From Lachnospiraceae bacterium (GTDB lineage: Bacteria > Bacillota > Clostridia > Lachnospirales > Lachnospiraceae), in contig CAJTDD010000007.1 in the NCBI GenBank assembly GCA_910574885.1, forward strand, positions 100,824 through 164,823: DNA of 64,000 nt. The letters run 5' to 3'. The notes beneath the pieces were generated by a model. That model ran no database searches and had not been told where the DNA came from. It saw only the letters and a program-made list of their open reading frames with translations. The translations under genes were made by a program, and so were the position numbers. Below, in pieces: positions 9,376-19,000 of this stretch; within the stretch, counting starts at the first letter, position 1; every line of letters begins with the position of its first letter.

Positions 9376-9762
9376 CTACCAGACATCCGCAGATGCCAGT
9401 CCACTCTCCAGCAATGTCCAGTCAATCAACTGAAAATCGTCATATACCGATTCTTCATACAAGTCAGACTTGAAGATGAACTTCCGGCACGCTTGTATGG
9501 CGTTCTCAATCAACTTGACAGACCCTTCGTCAACCTCCCCCTTTCCCTCTGATATCATAATGGATTTATATGGCGTCTCATTGGGCTTCACGCTTCCGGA
9601 TAACGGATGCGATAACAATCTGTGCCCCTCGTGAATCCTGTCTCTTACTTCCCTAAGAATCTCTTCATAGGAAATATCCCGGTATATAATATGGTGCGTC
9701 TCTTTAAGCTTGTCCAAAACCAGAGGATTATTGGTAATGACCATGTAATCTTTGCTTCCCAT
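9376..9762 (-). CDS. grdX: GrdX family protein
   Basis: 128 residues from ATG 9762, preceded by AAGGGAGAAAAGCAG; the longer frame to 9930 runs through the riboswitch terminator and is rejected. GrdX is a conserved small protein at the head of glycine/sarcosine/betaine reductase clusters; its function is not established. Visible: MGSKDYMVITNNPLV at the N-terminus and GHRLLSHPLSGSVKPNETPY in the centre, which fits the family. First gene after the glycine riboswitch terminator. Confidence 0.88.
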   Translation of the reverse strand: MGSKDYMVITNNPLVLDKLKETHHIIYRDISYEEILREVRDRIHEGHRLLSHPLSGSVKPNETPYKSIMISEGKGEVDEGSVKLIENAIQACRKFIFKSDLYEESVYDDFQLIDWTLLESGLASADVW

Positions 9763-9861
9763 CTGCTTTTCTCCCTTGCTGTCATGCGGCGAATGCTGCA
9801 CGCCGGATAAATCCCATCCGCCTAAAACCATGCGGCGCTGCCAGCCCTTTCGGTATGCTTT

Positions 9862-9905
9862 GTAAAAAAAAGGCGATTTGAACACAATCATGTGTGCAAT
9901 CGCCC
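9862..9905 (-). terminator. intrinsic terminator, expression platform of the glycine riboswitch
   Basis: Arms 9871-9885 and 9890-9905 form GGCGATTTGAACACA / TGTGTGCAATCGCC, followed on the minus strand by eight T (plus A-run 9863-9870). It lies between the aptamer and grdX, so glycine binding is expected to prevent its formation and switch the operon on. Confidence 0.85.
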
Positions 9906-9983
9906 TTTCTGTCTTTTGCCCTGATAACATATCAATTCATTTCAAGAAATTTATCATACAGCACAAGATTCAGAATGTGGTAC

Positions 9984-10085
9984 ATTCCCTAGTCCTTTTG
10001 CCTGAAAGTTTCGCCTGAAACAGATTCACTGCCTTCTCAGGTTTGCCTCTTCGGCGGCCGTAATTCCGGCTCTCTCTTAGGAAAT
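9984..10085 (-). ncRNA. glycine riboswitch (single aptamer) upstream of grdX-grdE operon
   Basis: Minus-strand RNA has the conserved glycine aptamer cores GCCGAAGAGGCAAACC and GAAACTTTCAGGCAAAAGG. The ends pair perfectly as an 8-bp P1 (ATTTCCTA at plus 10078-10085 with TAGGGAAT at plus 9984-9991). Only one aptamer is seen; the sequence on both sides lacks a second core, so this is a singleton rather than the common tandem form. It controls glycine catabolism, where an ON switch is expected. Confidence 0.93.
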
Positions 10086-10167
10086 ATCAACCCACTCTCA
10101 TATTCTCTTTTCGCTTATTCATACTATTACTTATAGACAACTCATATATTGTTCATTGTCTATACCT

Positions 10168-10196
10168 ATAATACCCCATTGTTAAAACTTTTGCAA
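10168..10196 (-). promoter_or_regulatory. promoter of the glycine reductase operon
   Basis: Minus strand: -35 TTGCAA (10191-10196), 17 bp, -10 TATTAT (10168-10173). The expected start near 10161 places the whole riboswitch in the 5' leader. Confidence 0.7.
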
Positions 10197-10292
10197 CCTT
10201 TAAATTCAAAATATCCAAATTTGTACATAATATACAATATTCCATCCCATTTATTGTCCTATTTTTACAATAATCCTTCCTATTACCAAAAA

Positions 10293-10324
10293 CGCCGTGC
10301 AGGAATCACCCTTCCTGCACGGCG
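10293..10324 (-). terminator. terminator of the AGCS symporter gene
   Basis: 13-bp perfect stem CGCCGTGCAGGAA / TTCCTGCACGGCG with a 6-nt loop, followed on the minus strand by TTTTTGG. It begins 37 bp past the symporter stop. Confidence 0.9.
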
Positions 10325-10360
10325 CTTTTATCCGTTATTTAATTTTTACCGCAATGCCCG

Positions 10361-11722
10361 CTATTTCTTACGGTTCTTGAAAAAGTCATTATGTACCTGC
10401 TTAATCACTCCGCTTAACGCGAACAATGCAAGGATATTCGGGATAACCATCAAGGAGTTGAACGTATCCTGCATCGTCCATACCAGCTCTACCTCTGCCA
10501 GTGAGCCAAGGAATACGCATACGGCAACGATTACAGAATAAACCTTAACCGCTTTCGACCCGAACAGATACTTAATATTCGCCTGGCCAAAGAAGTACCA
10601 TCCAAGGATTGTAGAAAATGCGAAGAAGAACATACAGATTGCAATGAAGATGTCTCCTCCCTTTCCATACAATGAAGAGAACGCATACTGGCTAAGCTCT
10701 GCTCCAGTCTTCCCTGACGGAATGGAATGTGTCGTAATGATTACCAGCGCAGTAAGGTTCAGGATAACGAATGTATCAATAAATACACCGATCATAGCCA
10801 CGAATCCCTGCTCTACCGGATGGTTAACCTTCGCAACCGCGTGTGCGTGAGGCGTAGACCCCATACCAGCTTCATTGGAGAACAATCCGCGCGCTACACC
10901 CTTGGTAAGAGCCAGCTTCACGGTCGCGCCTGCAGCGCCGCCGACAATAGAGGAAGGTGCAAACGCGCCTACAACGATTGCATGTAATGCATACGGGATC
11001 TCCTTAAAGTTAAAAATAATTACGATTAAAGAACCAATGATGTAGAAAGCAGCCATAACCGGAACGATCAGCTCCGTAATCTTGGCAATACGTCCTGTAC
11101 CGCCTAAGAATACGAACAGCGCAAGTACTGCAAGAACAGCGCCCATAATCCACTGCGGAAGTCCGAATGCAGTATTGAACGCTGCCGCGATGGAGTTAGA
11201 CTGTACGGCATTCCCCATAAAGCCAAGGGCAAGGGTGATAAGAACGGCGAAAATACCTGCCAACGCCTTTCCAAACGTTCCTGAAAATGCTGCGCGGATA
11301 TAGTAAACAGGACCTCCTGTTACTTCTCCGTCATCGCCCACCTGTTTGTACTTCTGGGCCATGATTGCCTCGGCATAAATCGTCGCCATTCCAAGGAACG
11401 CCGCAATCCACATCCAGAAGATTGCCCCAGGGCCGCCTACCGCAAGCGCCGTAGCCGCTCCGGCGATATTACCTGTACCTACCTGAGCTGCAATGGCCGT
11501 TGCAAGAGCCTGGAAAGATGACATTCCGTCTGCGCCTGCTTTGTCGCCTTTCTTGAACATCCCGCCGAAGGTCCTGCGCATTCCTTCGCCAAAACCTTTG
11601 ACCTGAATGAATCCAAGGCTTACCGTAAACCAGATACCGCCGCCGAGAAGCGCCGCGATCAGGATGTAGTTGGACAGATAACTGCCTAATGTTGAGAAAA
11701 TATTATTCAACATCGCTTCCAT
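10361..11722 (-). CDS. AGCS family sodium:alanine/glycine symporter
   Basis: 453 residues, a polytopic membrane protein with about 10-11 hydrophobic segments. The family signature GGPGAIFWMWIAAFLGMATIYAE is recognisable (written here split as GGPGAIFWMW and GMATIYAE), as are QVGTGNIAGAATA and EAGMGSTPHAHAVA. It imports glycine or alanine with sodium. Placed just upstream of the glycine-responsive glycine reductase operon it most likely supplies glycine. It has its own promoter and terminator, with an AAAGGGGG ribosome site. Confidence 0.92.
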   Translation of the reverse strand: MEAMLNNIFSTLGSYLSNYILIAALLGGGIWFTVSLGFIQVKGFGEGMRRTFGGMFKKGDKAGADGMSSFQALATAIAAQVGTGNIAGAATALAVGGPGAIFWMWIAAFLGMATIYAEAIMAQKYKQVGDDGEVTGGPVYYIRAAFSGTFGKALAGIFAVLITLALGFMGNAVQSNSIAAAFNTAFGLPQWIMGAVLAVLALFVFLGGTGRIAKITELIVPVMAAFYIIGSLIVIIFNFKEIPYALHAIVVGAFAPSSIVGGAAGATVKLALTKGVARGLFSNEAGMGSTPHAHAVAKVNHPVEQGFVAMIGVFIDTFVILNLTALVIITTHSIPSGKTGAELSQYAFSSLYGKGGDIFIAICMFFFAFSTILGWYFFGQANIKYLFGSKAVKVYSVIVAVCVFLGSLAEVELVWTMQDTFNSLMVIPNILALFALSGVIKQVHNDFFKNRKK

Positions 11723-11776
11723 TTACAAATTCCCCCTTTGTATAGATAAATTGAATATAAGTTATTCATCTCTCCT

Positions 11777-11805
11777 ATCATACCATTAAAAAATGTTTTA
11801 TTCAA
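11777..11805 (-). promoter_or_regulatory. promoter of the AGCS symporter gene
   Basis: Minus strand: -35 TTGAAT (11800-11805), 17 bp, -10 TATGAT (11777-11782), 55 bp before the start codon. Confidence 0.6.
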
Positions 11806-11874
11806 TATGCTGTTATTTTTTTCACATTTTTTGTCTATTTTGTACAGATATTGTATGTGCATGTCCAATTTTGC

Positions 11875-11918
11875 CAAAAAAAGCAGGCGGTAATCCTTGA
11901 TTTTCCGCCTGTTTTTTT
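11875..11918. terminator. bidirectional terminator after the hemerythrin gene
   Basis: GCAGGCGG (11883-11890) pairs with CCGCCTG (11905-11911); seven A precede and seven T follow, so it works in both directions. Confidence 0.8.
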
Positions 11919-11988
11919 CACCACTTTGTTTCCTGGAACATAATTTTTGGTCATATTGCTAAATTTTAATTTTATTTTCATATTCTTT

Positions 11989-12390
11989 TTATTTTTGTTT
12001 CAAAAATGCGCCTACTTTTTTATCCTCGCTCCGGATATGGTTCACCAACAGGGCAATATGCATATTCAAGTTCCCCAAATCCCCCAGGGACGGACCCGCC
12101 GCCGGAATTGCAGACACGATCTGCTTTAACTTCTTTTTGTATTCCTCATGGAACACCTTGTGGGGCGCCCTGTTGGGATATCCTCCCGCCTGCTGAAGCT
12201 GCTCCTCATGGGCGAAATGCCGGTCAACATAGTTGGTCAGAAACTTAATCGCCGGTTCCATCGCAGTCCTTCCCTGTCCCTTGTGGCAGGAATCCAAAAG
12301 CTCGTTCACTGCACGGAACAGTTCCTTATGCTCCTGGTCGATGATTGCATTCCCTGTTTCCAGATCCTTTGTTAATTCGTACCTCATCAT
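11989..12390 (-). CDS. bacteriohemerythrin
   Basis: 133 residues, a four-helix diiron oxygen-binding protein. The ligand pattern is visible: H in IDQEHKELF, HxxxE in HFAHEEQLQQ, HxxxH in HKVFHEEY, and H/D in the last helix (LNMHIALLVNHIRSEDKKV). It probably binds or senses oxygen in the cytoplasm of an anaerobe. It follows purB by 55 bp and may be cotranscribed. Two adjacent ATG codons are possible starts. Confidence 0.92.
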   Translation of the reverse strand: MMRYELTKDLETGNAIIDQEHKELFRAVNELLDSCHKGQGRTAMEPAIKFLTNYVDRHFAHEEQLQQAGGYPNRAPHKVFHEEYKKKLKQIVSAIPAAGPSLGDLGNLNMHIALLVNHIRSEDKKVGAFLKQK

Positions 12391-12445
12391 TATTTTCCTT
12401 TCTCAAATCTCAATTTATTCTATCTCATTTTATTCTCAGACGCAT

Positions 12446-13879
12446 CTATACATGAATCTCCGCTTTCATCCCCAGTACATCCTGATTCTTATCAAGCAGC
12501 GGGTGAATCACATCTTTCAGGTACGTCTCCGCCTGAAGCGGGGCGCGTCCCACATATTTCGCCGGGTCCATCGTCTCCCTCAATTCATCCAATGTCAGGT
12601 TGAACGCCGGGTCTTCTGCGATCAGCTCAAGCAGGTTGTTGTCCAATCCCTTCTCTTTCACGTTCTGTCCGGCCTTCATGGACAGCTCCCGGATACGCTC
12701 GTGAAGCTCCTGACGGTCGCCTCCTGCCTTCACGGCGTCCATCATAATATTCTCCGTCGCCATGAACGGCAGTTCCGACATCAGCCGCTTCTCGATTACC
12801 TTAGGGTATACTACCAGTCCGTCCACCACATTCAGGCACAAATCGAGAATCCCGTCAATCGCAAGGAACCCTTCCGGTATGCTGAGCCGTTTATTTGCCG
12901 AGTCGTCCAGCGTCCGCTCAAACCACTGGGTTGCAGAAGTTACCGCCGGGTTCAGCGCATCAATCATCACGTATCTGGACAGAGACGCAATCCGTTCGCT
13001 GCGCATGGGATTCCGTTTATACGCCATAGCCGACGACCCAATCTGGGACGGCTCGAAGGGTTCCTCCACCTCTTTCAAATGCTGCAAAAGCCGGATATCG
13101 TTGGAGAACTTATGGGCGCTTGCCGCAATCCCTGCAAGCACATTCAATGCTCTCGTATCCACTTTACGGGAATAGGTTTGTCCCGATACCGGGTAACACG
13201 CCTCAAACCCCATCTTCTTCGCAATCATCGGATCTATCTTGTCAATCGTCTCCTGATTTCCCTCGAACAACTCCAGAAAGCTCGCCTGAGTACCCGTAGT
13301 CCCTTTGGATCCAAGAAGTTTAAGCGTCCCCTTCACATATTCCAAATCCTCTAAGTCCATGGCAAACTCCTGTATCCACAGAGTCGCCCGTTTTCCCACA
13401 GTGGTCGGCTGCGCAGGCTGGAAATGGGTAAAGGCCAGGGTCGGCAAATCCTTATACTCCTTTGCGAACTTTGCAAGCTTCGCAATCACATTCACCAGCT
13501 TTCTTCTTACAATCTCCAACGCCTCCGACATCACGATGATATCCGTATTATCCCCTACGTAGCAGGAAGTCGCCCCCAGATGGATGATTCCCTTCGCCTT
13601 CGGGCATTGCCGGCCATAGGCATACACATGGGACATGACGTCATGGCGGACGATTTTCTCCCGCTCCCTGGCCACATCATAATTAATATCCTCCGCATGG
13701 CTTTTCAATTCCTCGATTTGCTCCTCCGTAATCGGAAGCCCCAGTTCCTTTTCCGTCTCCGCAAGCGCAATCCACAATTTCCTCCACGTCCGGAACTTCT
13801 TGTCCGGTGAAAAGACATACTGCATTTCCTTGCTTGCATATCGCTCCGAAAGCGGGCTCATATACTTATCTCGGCTCAT
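12446..13879 (-). CDS. purB: adenylosuccinate lyase
   Basis: 477 residues, the standard length. The fumarase/aspartase superfamily signature appears as SSAMAYKRNPMRSE, and the catalytic-His region as ATSCYVGDN with FQPAQPTTVGKR. It cleaves succinyl-AICAR and adenylosuccinate in purine synthesis. The AAAAAGGAGAAGG site precedes the ATG. It sits 53 bp after the unknown gene at 13933, suggesting one transcription unit with the three preceding genes. Confidence 0.95.
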   Translation of the reverse strand: MSRDKYMSPLSERYASKEMQYVFSPDKKFRTWRKLWIALAETEKELGLPITEEQIEELKSHAEDINYDVAREREKIVRHDVMSHVYAYGRQCPKAKGIIHLGATSCYVGDNTDIIVMSEALEIVRRKLVNVIAKLAKFAKEYKDLPTLAFTHFQPAQPTTVGKRATLWIQEFAMDLEDLEYVKGTLKLLGSKGTTGTQASFLELFEGNQETIDKIDPMIAKKMGFEACYPVSGQTYSRKVDTRALNVLAGIAASAHKFSNDIRLLQHLKEVEEPFEPSQIGSSAMAYKRNPMRSERIASLSRYVMIDALNPAVTSATQWFERTLDDSANKRLSIPEGFLAIDGILDLCLNVVDGLVVYPKVIEKRLMSELPFMATENIMMDAVKAGGDRQELHERIRELSMKAGQNVKEKGLDNNLLELIAEDPAFNLTLDELRETMDPAKYVGRAPLQAETYLKDVIHPLLDKNQDVLGMKAEIHV

Positions 13880-13932
13880 ATCCTTCTTCTCCTTTTTCTT
13901 CTTTTCTATTTATTATATTTCCGCCTTTTCGC

Positions 13933-14637
13933 CTAACTCTTATCAATCCGGCGGTATTCCTTCCTCCACTGCTCAAACAGCTCTTCCGGGATGTCAATAT
14001 CAATTCCTCTCTGAATCTCCCGGATTTCCTCCTTCATGGCAGAATCCATATTCAGAAAAACCGAGTTGCCCGACAGCATCTTCACATACTGATCCCCCGG
14101 CAGCGCCTTATAACAGCAGTAAAGATATGTCCGAAGCAGCTCCATATCCCCACAGATACGGTATGCCTCCAGATACACCTTCGCCGCCTCCTCATACAGG
14201 AAACGTCTGCCGTAAGCCGCCCCAAGGCTTGCATAGACCCTTCCGTAAAACAACTTGCTGATGGAATTGTCCCACTCCCGGTTAATGATAGACTGGTAGA
14301 CCAGAATTGCCGTCTCATACTCCCCGCTTTTCTGCAGGCTGTCCGCCTTATACTTCATCCGCTCCACATCCTTTAAATTCTGGAGATGCTCTAAAATTCC
14401 CTGAATCTTATTGATATCCCCGGTGGCATAGATGGTGGACTCCCTTAAAATGGTCAGCACAAACTGCTCCATAGCGCCGTTCTGCCTCAATTCCTCCCTA
14501 AGCTGCTCCGCCAGTTTCGGAAGCTCCAGCTCCTTGTCAATCCAGTTGCACAACTGCCGGTTCACCATGGTATAGTCGATGAGATAAAGATTATTGCAGA
14601 TATAATAGCACAATTCCTCAATGGTATAGATTCTCAT
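13933..14637 (-). CDS. unknown protein with TPR-like helical repeats, linked to DUF5716/DUF5717 pair
   Basis: 234 residues from the ATG at 14637 (MRIYTIEELCYYI); a longer start at 14703 would overlap the upstream gene by 26 bp and reads less naturally. The central part (YETAILVYQSIINREW, then LGAAYGRRFLYEEAAKVYLE) resembles tetratricopeptide helices. No catalytic motif is seen. It follows the 434-residue gene closely and precedes purB. Function unknown; the conserved trio may act at the envelope or in a shared complex, which is inference. Confidence 0.7.
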   Translation of the reverse strand: MRIYTIEELCYYICNNLYLIDYTMVNRQLCNWIDKELELPKLAEQLREELRQNGAMEQFVLTILRESTIYATGDINKIQGILEHLQNLKDVERMKYKADSLQKSGEYETAILVYQSIINREWDNSISKLFYGRVYASLGAAYGRRFLYEEAAKVYLEAYRICGDMELLRTYLYCCYKALPGDQYVKMLSGNSVFLNMDSAMKEEIREIQRGIDIDIPEELFEQWRKEYRRIDKS

Positions 14638-14677
14638 ATGGATTCTGGCTATCTCGTAGGGCTGCCTCGCCCGTTTC

Positions 14678-15982
14678 CTATGACATAGAATTAAACTGCC
14701 CATTGATTCCTCCTAAATGAATGGTCTTCTCCACCTGAAATCCCGTGGACGGAAAAAACTCTCCGAAGCCTACGTCTTTGAACGTAAGCCGGCAGGTACG
14801 CTCATCCATGAACAATACCTCGATCTGAATCCGCAGGGAATAATCCCTTCTGTTGGGAAGCCCCTCCAGAGACACCGTCTCCACCTGCAGCTCTTCCCCG
14901 GCTAGGGTCTCCACATGGATTTCAATGTCCGACGTATCCTCCAGAATCACCTCCCACTGCCCGTCCGCTTCATACCAGTGGGTTCCCCAGGACACGATGG
15001 GATACCATCCCTCCTGCCCGTTCACACGCATGCGCAGACAGATCTGCTCCGTCATCTTCGTATCGTCCAGATACACCGGTCCTTCGTGGTATTCCAGATG
15101 CCGCCGCATGGACGTATAACATGCGCCTCTGCTGTACAGGTTATTGCCGATAAATGCACGCCGCCCATTACACAGCACCTTCAAGGAATTGGGATACCAG
15201 TTATTCTCAAACCCTTCCCCCGTCAGATACACCGACGAGACTACTTTTTTCTCAAACACACTCTGGATGAATCGTTTGAACCGGTCGTCCGCCGCCTTCG
15301 CCTGATCTTTTACCTTCTCTTTCTCTTTGTTCAAAAGAGTATAGATGGCGGCAAGCTCATTCATCTGGGCGCTCGCCACCTCCTCAACGGTGACGAACAT
15401 GTCCCGGTCCTTCACCCCCACGGCATTCAGCCTCCGCAGCATATACGCCCGGATTTCCTGGGCGTCGCAGTAGAACAGGGCAGACTCATACTGCCACAGT
15501 TCCTTGGGCTGATAGAACATATACTGGCAGAAACTCTCCTTGTAGTCCTGGACACAGACACAGTCCTTCGCCACGCCAAGACGCTGGCCGATTCCTTTGA
15601 GCATCTTAGACATATCAATATTCGTAAACGGGACGGAAAATGTAATAAAAGCGATATCCTCGAATCCCTCCAGAGTCATACGGATGAACTTGGCCAGCAG
15701 CCAGACCGCATCCCGCTTCTTAGAACCGATTTTCACCTTTTCCCGGCGCACGGCCTTCTCGAACAGGTCGTTCACCATGGTTCCTTCCTGAAGGGATGCA
15801 AGACGCTTCGCCTCCATGCCGAACACCCATCGTTCCCGGTAATATCCCAATATCAGGGGAATCTGAAAATTATCCGCAGCAGCTCCCATCGTCTCCGGCT
15901 CTTCCTTCGTCTCGTCATAATAGCTGATCTGACAATTCTTCTCATTCAGGTCGTATCCCAGGATTCCGCCTTTTCTCATCAT
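14678..15982 (-). CDS. DUF5716-like protein
   Basis: 434 residues. No function is recognised with certainty; length and text (opening GILGYDLNEKNCQISYYDE, later GFGEFFPSTGF) fit my memory of the DUF5716 family of Lachnospiraceae, always next to a very large DUF5717 protein. The N-terminal third looks actin/ASKHA-like (GYDL..., ALFYCDAQEIRAYM), suggesting an ATPase fold, with a beta-rich C-terminal part. Lies 96 bp after the 1110-residue gene. Confidence 0.6.
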   Translation of the reverse strand: MMRKGGILGYDLNEKNCQISYYDETKEEPETMGAAADNFQIPLILGYYRERWVFGMEAKRLASLQEGTMVNDLFEKAVRREKVKIGSKKRDAVWLLAKFIRMTLEGFEDIAFITFSVPFTNIDMSKMLKGIGQRLGVAKDCVCVQDYKESFCQYMFYQPKELWQYESALFYCDAQEIRAYMLRRLNAVGVKDRDMFVTVEEVASAQMNELAAIYTLLNKEKEKVKDQAKAADDRFKRFIQSVFEKKVVSSVYLTGEGFENNWYPNSLKVLCNGRRAFIGNNLYSRGACYTSMRRHLEYHEGPVYLDDTKMTEQICLRMRVNGQEGWYPIVSWGTHWYEADGQWEVILEDTSDIEIHVETLAGEELQVETVSLEGLPNRRDYSLRIQIEVLFMDERTCRLTFKDVGFGEFFPSTGFQVEKTIHLGGINGQFNSMS

Positions 15983-16078
15983 TATCCCCTCCCCTCTTCA
16001 CACATGCCTGATGAATCTTGAAACGCTTCATCACCTACTCTTCACACACATCTCGGACGAACCGCGAACCGCCATGCC

Positions 16079-19000
16079 CTAATGAATCTTGAACAGACGC
16101 TTCGCCATGATCTCCTCTTCCTCGTATTCCATCATCGCCTTTCGTCTCGCCGCACTCGCCATGGTCGCCATGCTGTTCAGACGTCCATACTTGCCTGATT
16201 CCTTGATTTCCCTCTCATTCTTCAAGACTTCTTTCTCCGTGATAATATCCTCTTTTCCCTTGGTCTCTATAAAATAATAACTGATGGACTCGTCGCTGTA
16301 CAACACGAACTGCCTTACATACAGATTCTCATAGACCGGCATCATCACCTCATTCTGGTATCCAAGCTCGTCCCGGTTCCCATGCTTCATCTTATAGTAC
16401 AGGGTCACACGGCTTCCCGGTCTTGCCTGATAAGAAATCATCACCTTGTCATACAACTGCAATTCCCGGAGCCACTCCTCCTTATATTGCAGATAATACG
16501 GAAAGACGATCTGCTTCTCGCACATCTCCCGGAGCACCTGATGGAGCACCACCTCCAAAGCCGCCGTGTAATCATGGCTGGAAAAATATTTCAGCAGCGC
16601 AATCTTGCAGATATCAGACAAATCTTCCTTTTCATCGCACTCATTTGCAATAATATCGAACACACTGGCTTCCAAATCCCTCCCATAAACCACATACTCT
16701 CTGGACACATAGGCGAGATACGCCTGTTTCAGACGAAAATACACATTATCCGACAGATAATAATCCTCAAATATCTTCTCTTCCTGAAATAAATTTTCCG
16801 AGAAAAGCATCTGCGTAATAATCCGCTCCCCTATCTTATAGGCAGGAATCCCATTCTCCTTCAACGCCTTCCAGAGAAATTTCATTTCCCGCGTAGGGCC
16901 GCAGTAAAAATTCGCAAGATACATCAGCGTCACCTTGTCGAAATGCTGCCGCCGGAACAGCTCGAAGCACAGATAACTTAAAAAACTGTCCTCCTCGTAG
17001 TTCTCCTCCTTGATGCGTCTAGTCACAAGACGGAACACATCCTTTCCTTCAAATGCATCCAGCCCTTTTTCCAGCAGCCCCTCAAAGGTGGGCGCCTCTT
17101 TCTCGTTCTCCTGCTCCCATACGCCCGTCGTTGCGGCATATTTCCGGCACATCTCCACGAACCGCGGCTCGTAGAAAAGGCGTTTCGTCTCATAAACAAT
17201 GGAGTCCGTATAATGGCGCCCCTCCACAGACTCCCACACCACCCTGGATTCCTTGTCATACAGGCGAATTACCGTCCCCTCTTCTGCATCATAGGGAATC
17301 CGCTGGCGGATCTCACCGTCCTTATCTATGACCAGGACGCATTTCATATTCTTCACCCGCGTAGAAATGGAATAGGAATAGCAGATGTCACGCATCGCCT
17401 CCATCCGTTCTGCCGTCATCTCCTCGGGCTGGCAGAACCGCTTATACAGGATTCTGAGGGACTCCGTAATGTGCCGCTGCATCAACTGTTTCCAGGTAAA
17501 TACCACCATCTGCTCACGGTAATTTAGATACAGCTCTCCCGCCTGTTCCTCATAGGTGACTAGATTCGCATATAAAAACGCCGCCTTCTTATAGTTCAAT
17601 GAATTGCCATGCATGAAGTATAAAAGGATTACCTTAGGCAGCGGTCCCCGGAACTTATCCTCATCGATAGTCATCATATAATATTCATAGAGCTGCGCAA
17701 TCCTAAGTTCCGAGTCTACCGCCTTCTTATACCAAGGAAAATCCCGCTTCTTTAGCTTATTGCCCCGAATCAACAGCGTACAGATAGTATTAAGAATCAT
17801 GGGTTCGTCGTACATCTTGTAGATGCGTTCCAGAATCCGGAACATCTTGTCACTGTACTGCTTCTGCTGGCTGGCAAAATTCGCCACATAAAGGGCAAGC
17901 TCCTTGGTCATCAGACGGTATTTGGAAGCGAAATTAAGCACCTGCATCTCGAAAGGCCCCAGCTTTTTCAGGAGCGTCGGCCTGTCCTGATAGCACAGAT
18001 AAGCCTCCAGATAAAAAATCACCCCGTGCATCTCATACTGGAACTGCTGCTCTAACAGCTCAATTCTCTTATAAGAGGTCTTGTATCTGGTATCCAAATC
18101 TAACAGCATGTAGAGTAAGAGCAGCGAATCTTGATGCCGCATGTAGGTCTTCCCCACTTCGTCCAACACACGCTCCGCATGGATTCCCTTCCCCCGCACC
18201 AGTGCGGTCAGATACAGATAATAACAGTTGGTCAGCGGGTCCTTGCCAATGGCAAAACGGTTGTAATTATAATTCTCAAGAATCCACTTTGCCTCCTCTA
18301 CCTTGCTGCCCACCAGATAGACATGGGCCTGCATCAACTGGTACAACTCGCTGTGGGGTTTCAGTTTTCTAAGGGAAATCATCTTCTCCACGGCGCTCTC
18401 AAGCCAGTTCCCCATCTCGATCCTGCCCGCAACCAGCCCGATGTATTCCTTTAAAATCTGGGCAAGGAGCAGTTCCGGCTTCCTGTGGTTCTCATTCAAA
18501 TCCTGGTTCTGTAACACCTCAATATCATAGGTAAGCGTCTCATAAGGCGTAATGAACTTGAGCATGCCAAAATTACGCCCGCCATGCAGACGGTCGGGAC
18601 GTACCACGTATTCAATCTCATGGGCATTTCCCACAAAATCATCCGTACTCGTCTCCGGGCGGAGTACCTTGATGAATTCCCCTTCCGCCTCGATGTGAAT
18701 CGGCATATATCCCCAGGTATTCTTCACAATCGTCAGCGTTCCCTTGGTCGGCTCCGAGATATCCTCAAAAAACATCCCTTCGCCGGGAAGGGTCAGGAAA
18801 ATGCACTCCTTCTGCTTGATTCCTACCAGGAACTCTTCCATCGCCTGGTCCCCAAGGGTCCACTTACGCATATTATCATACAGATAAAACGTCCGTTCGT
18901 TCTCATATTTTAAAATCTCATAGAATTCCCTGGCGCGGAACAGCCGCCCCGCCTCCGAAAAATCCTTGATGGCAAGCTTCCGAAAATCATCCGTACTCTG

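Noticed and set aside
9763..9930. N-terminal extension of grdX
   Set aside because: The extra frame runs through the riboswitch terminator and lacks a ribosome site; ATG 9762 has one.
10086..10160. A second glycine aptamer upstream
   Set aside because: No GGCAAAC or GAAAC-type core is seen; the stretch only joins the promoter to the single aptamer.
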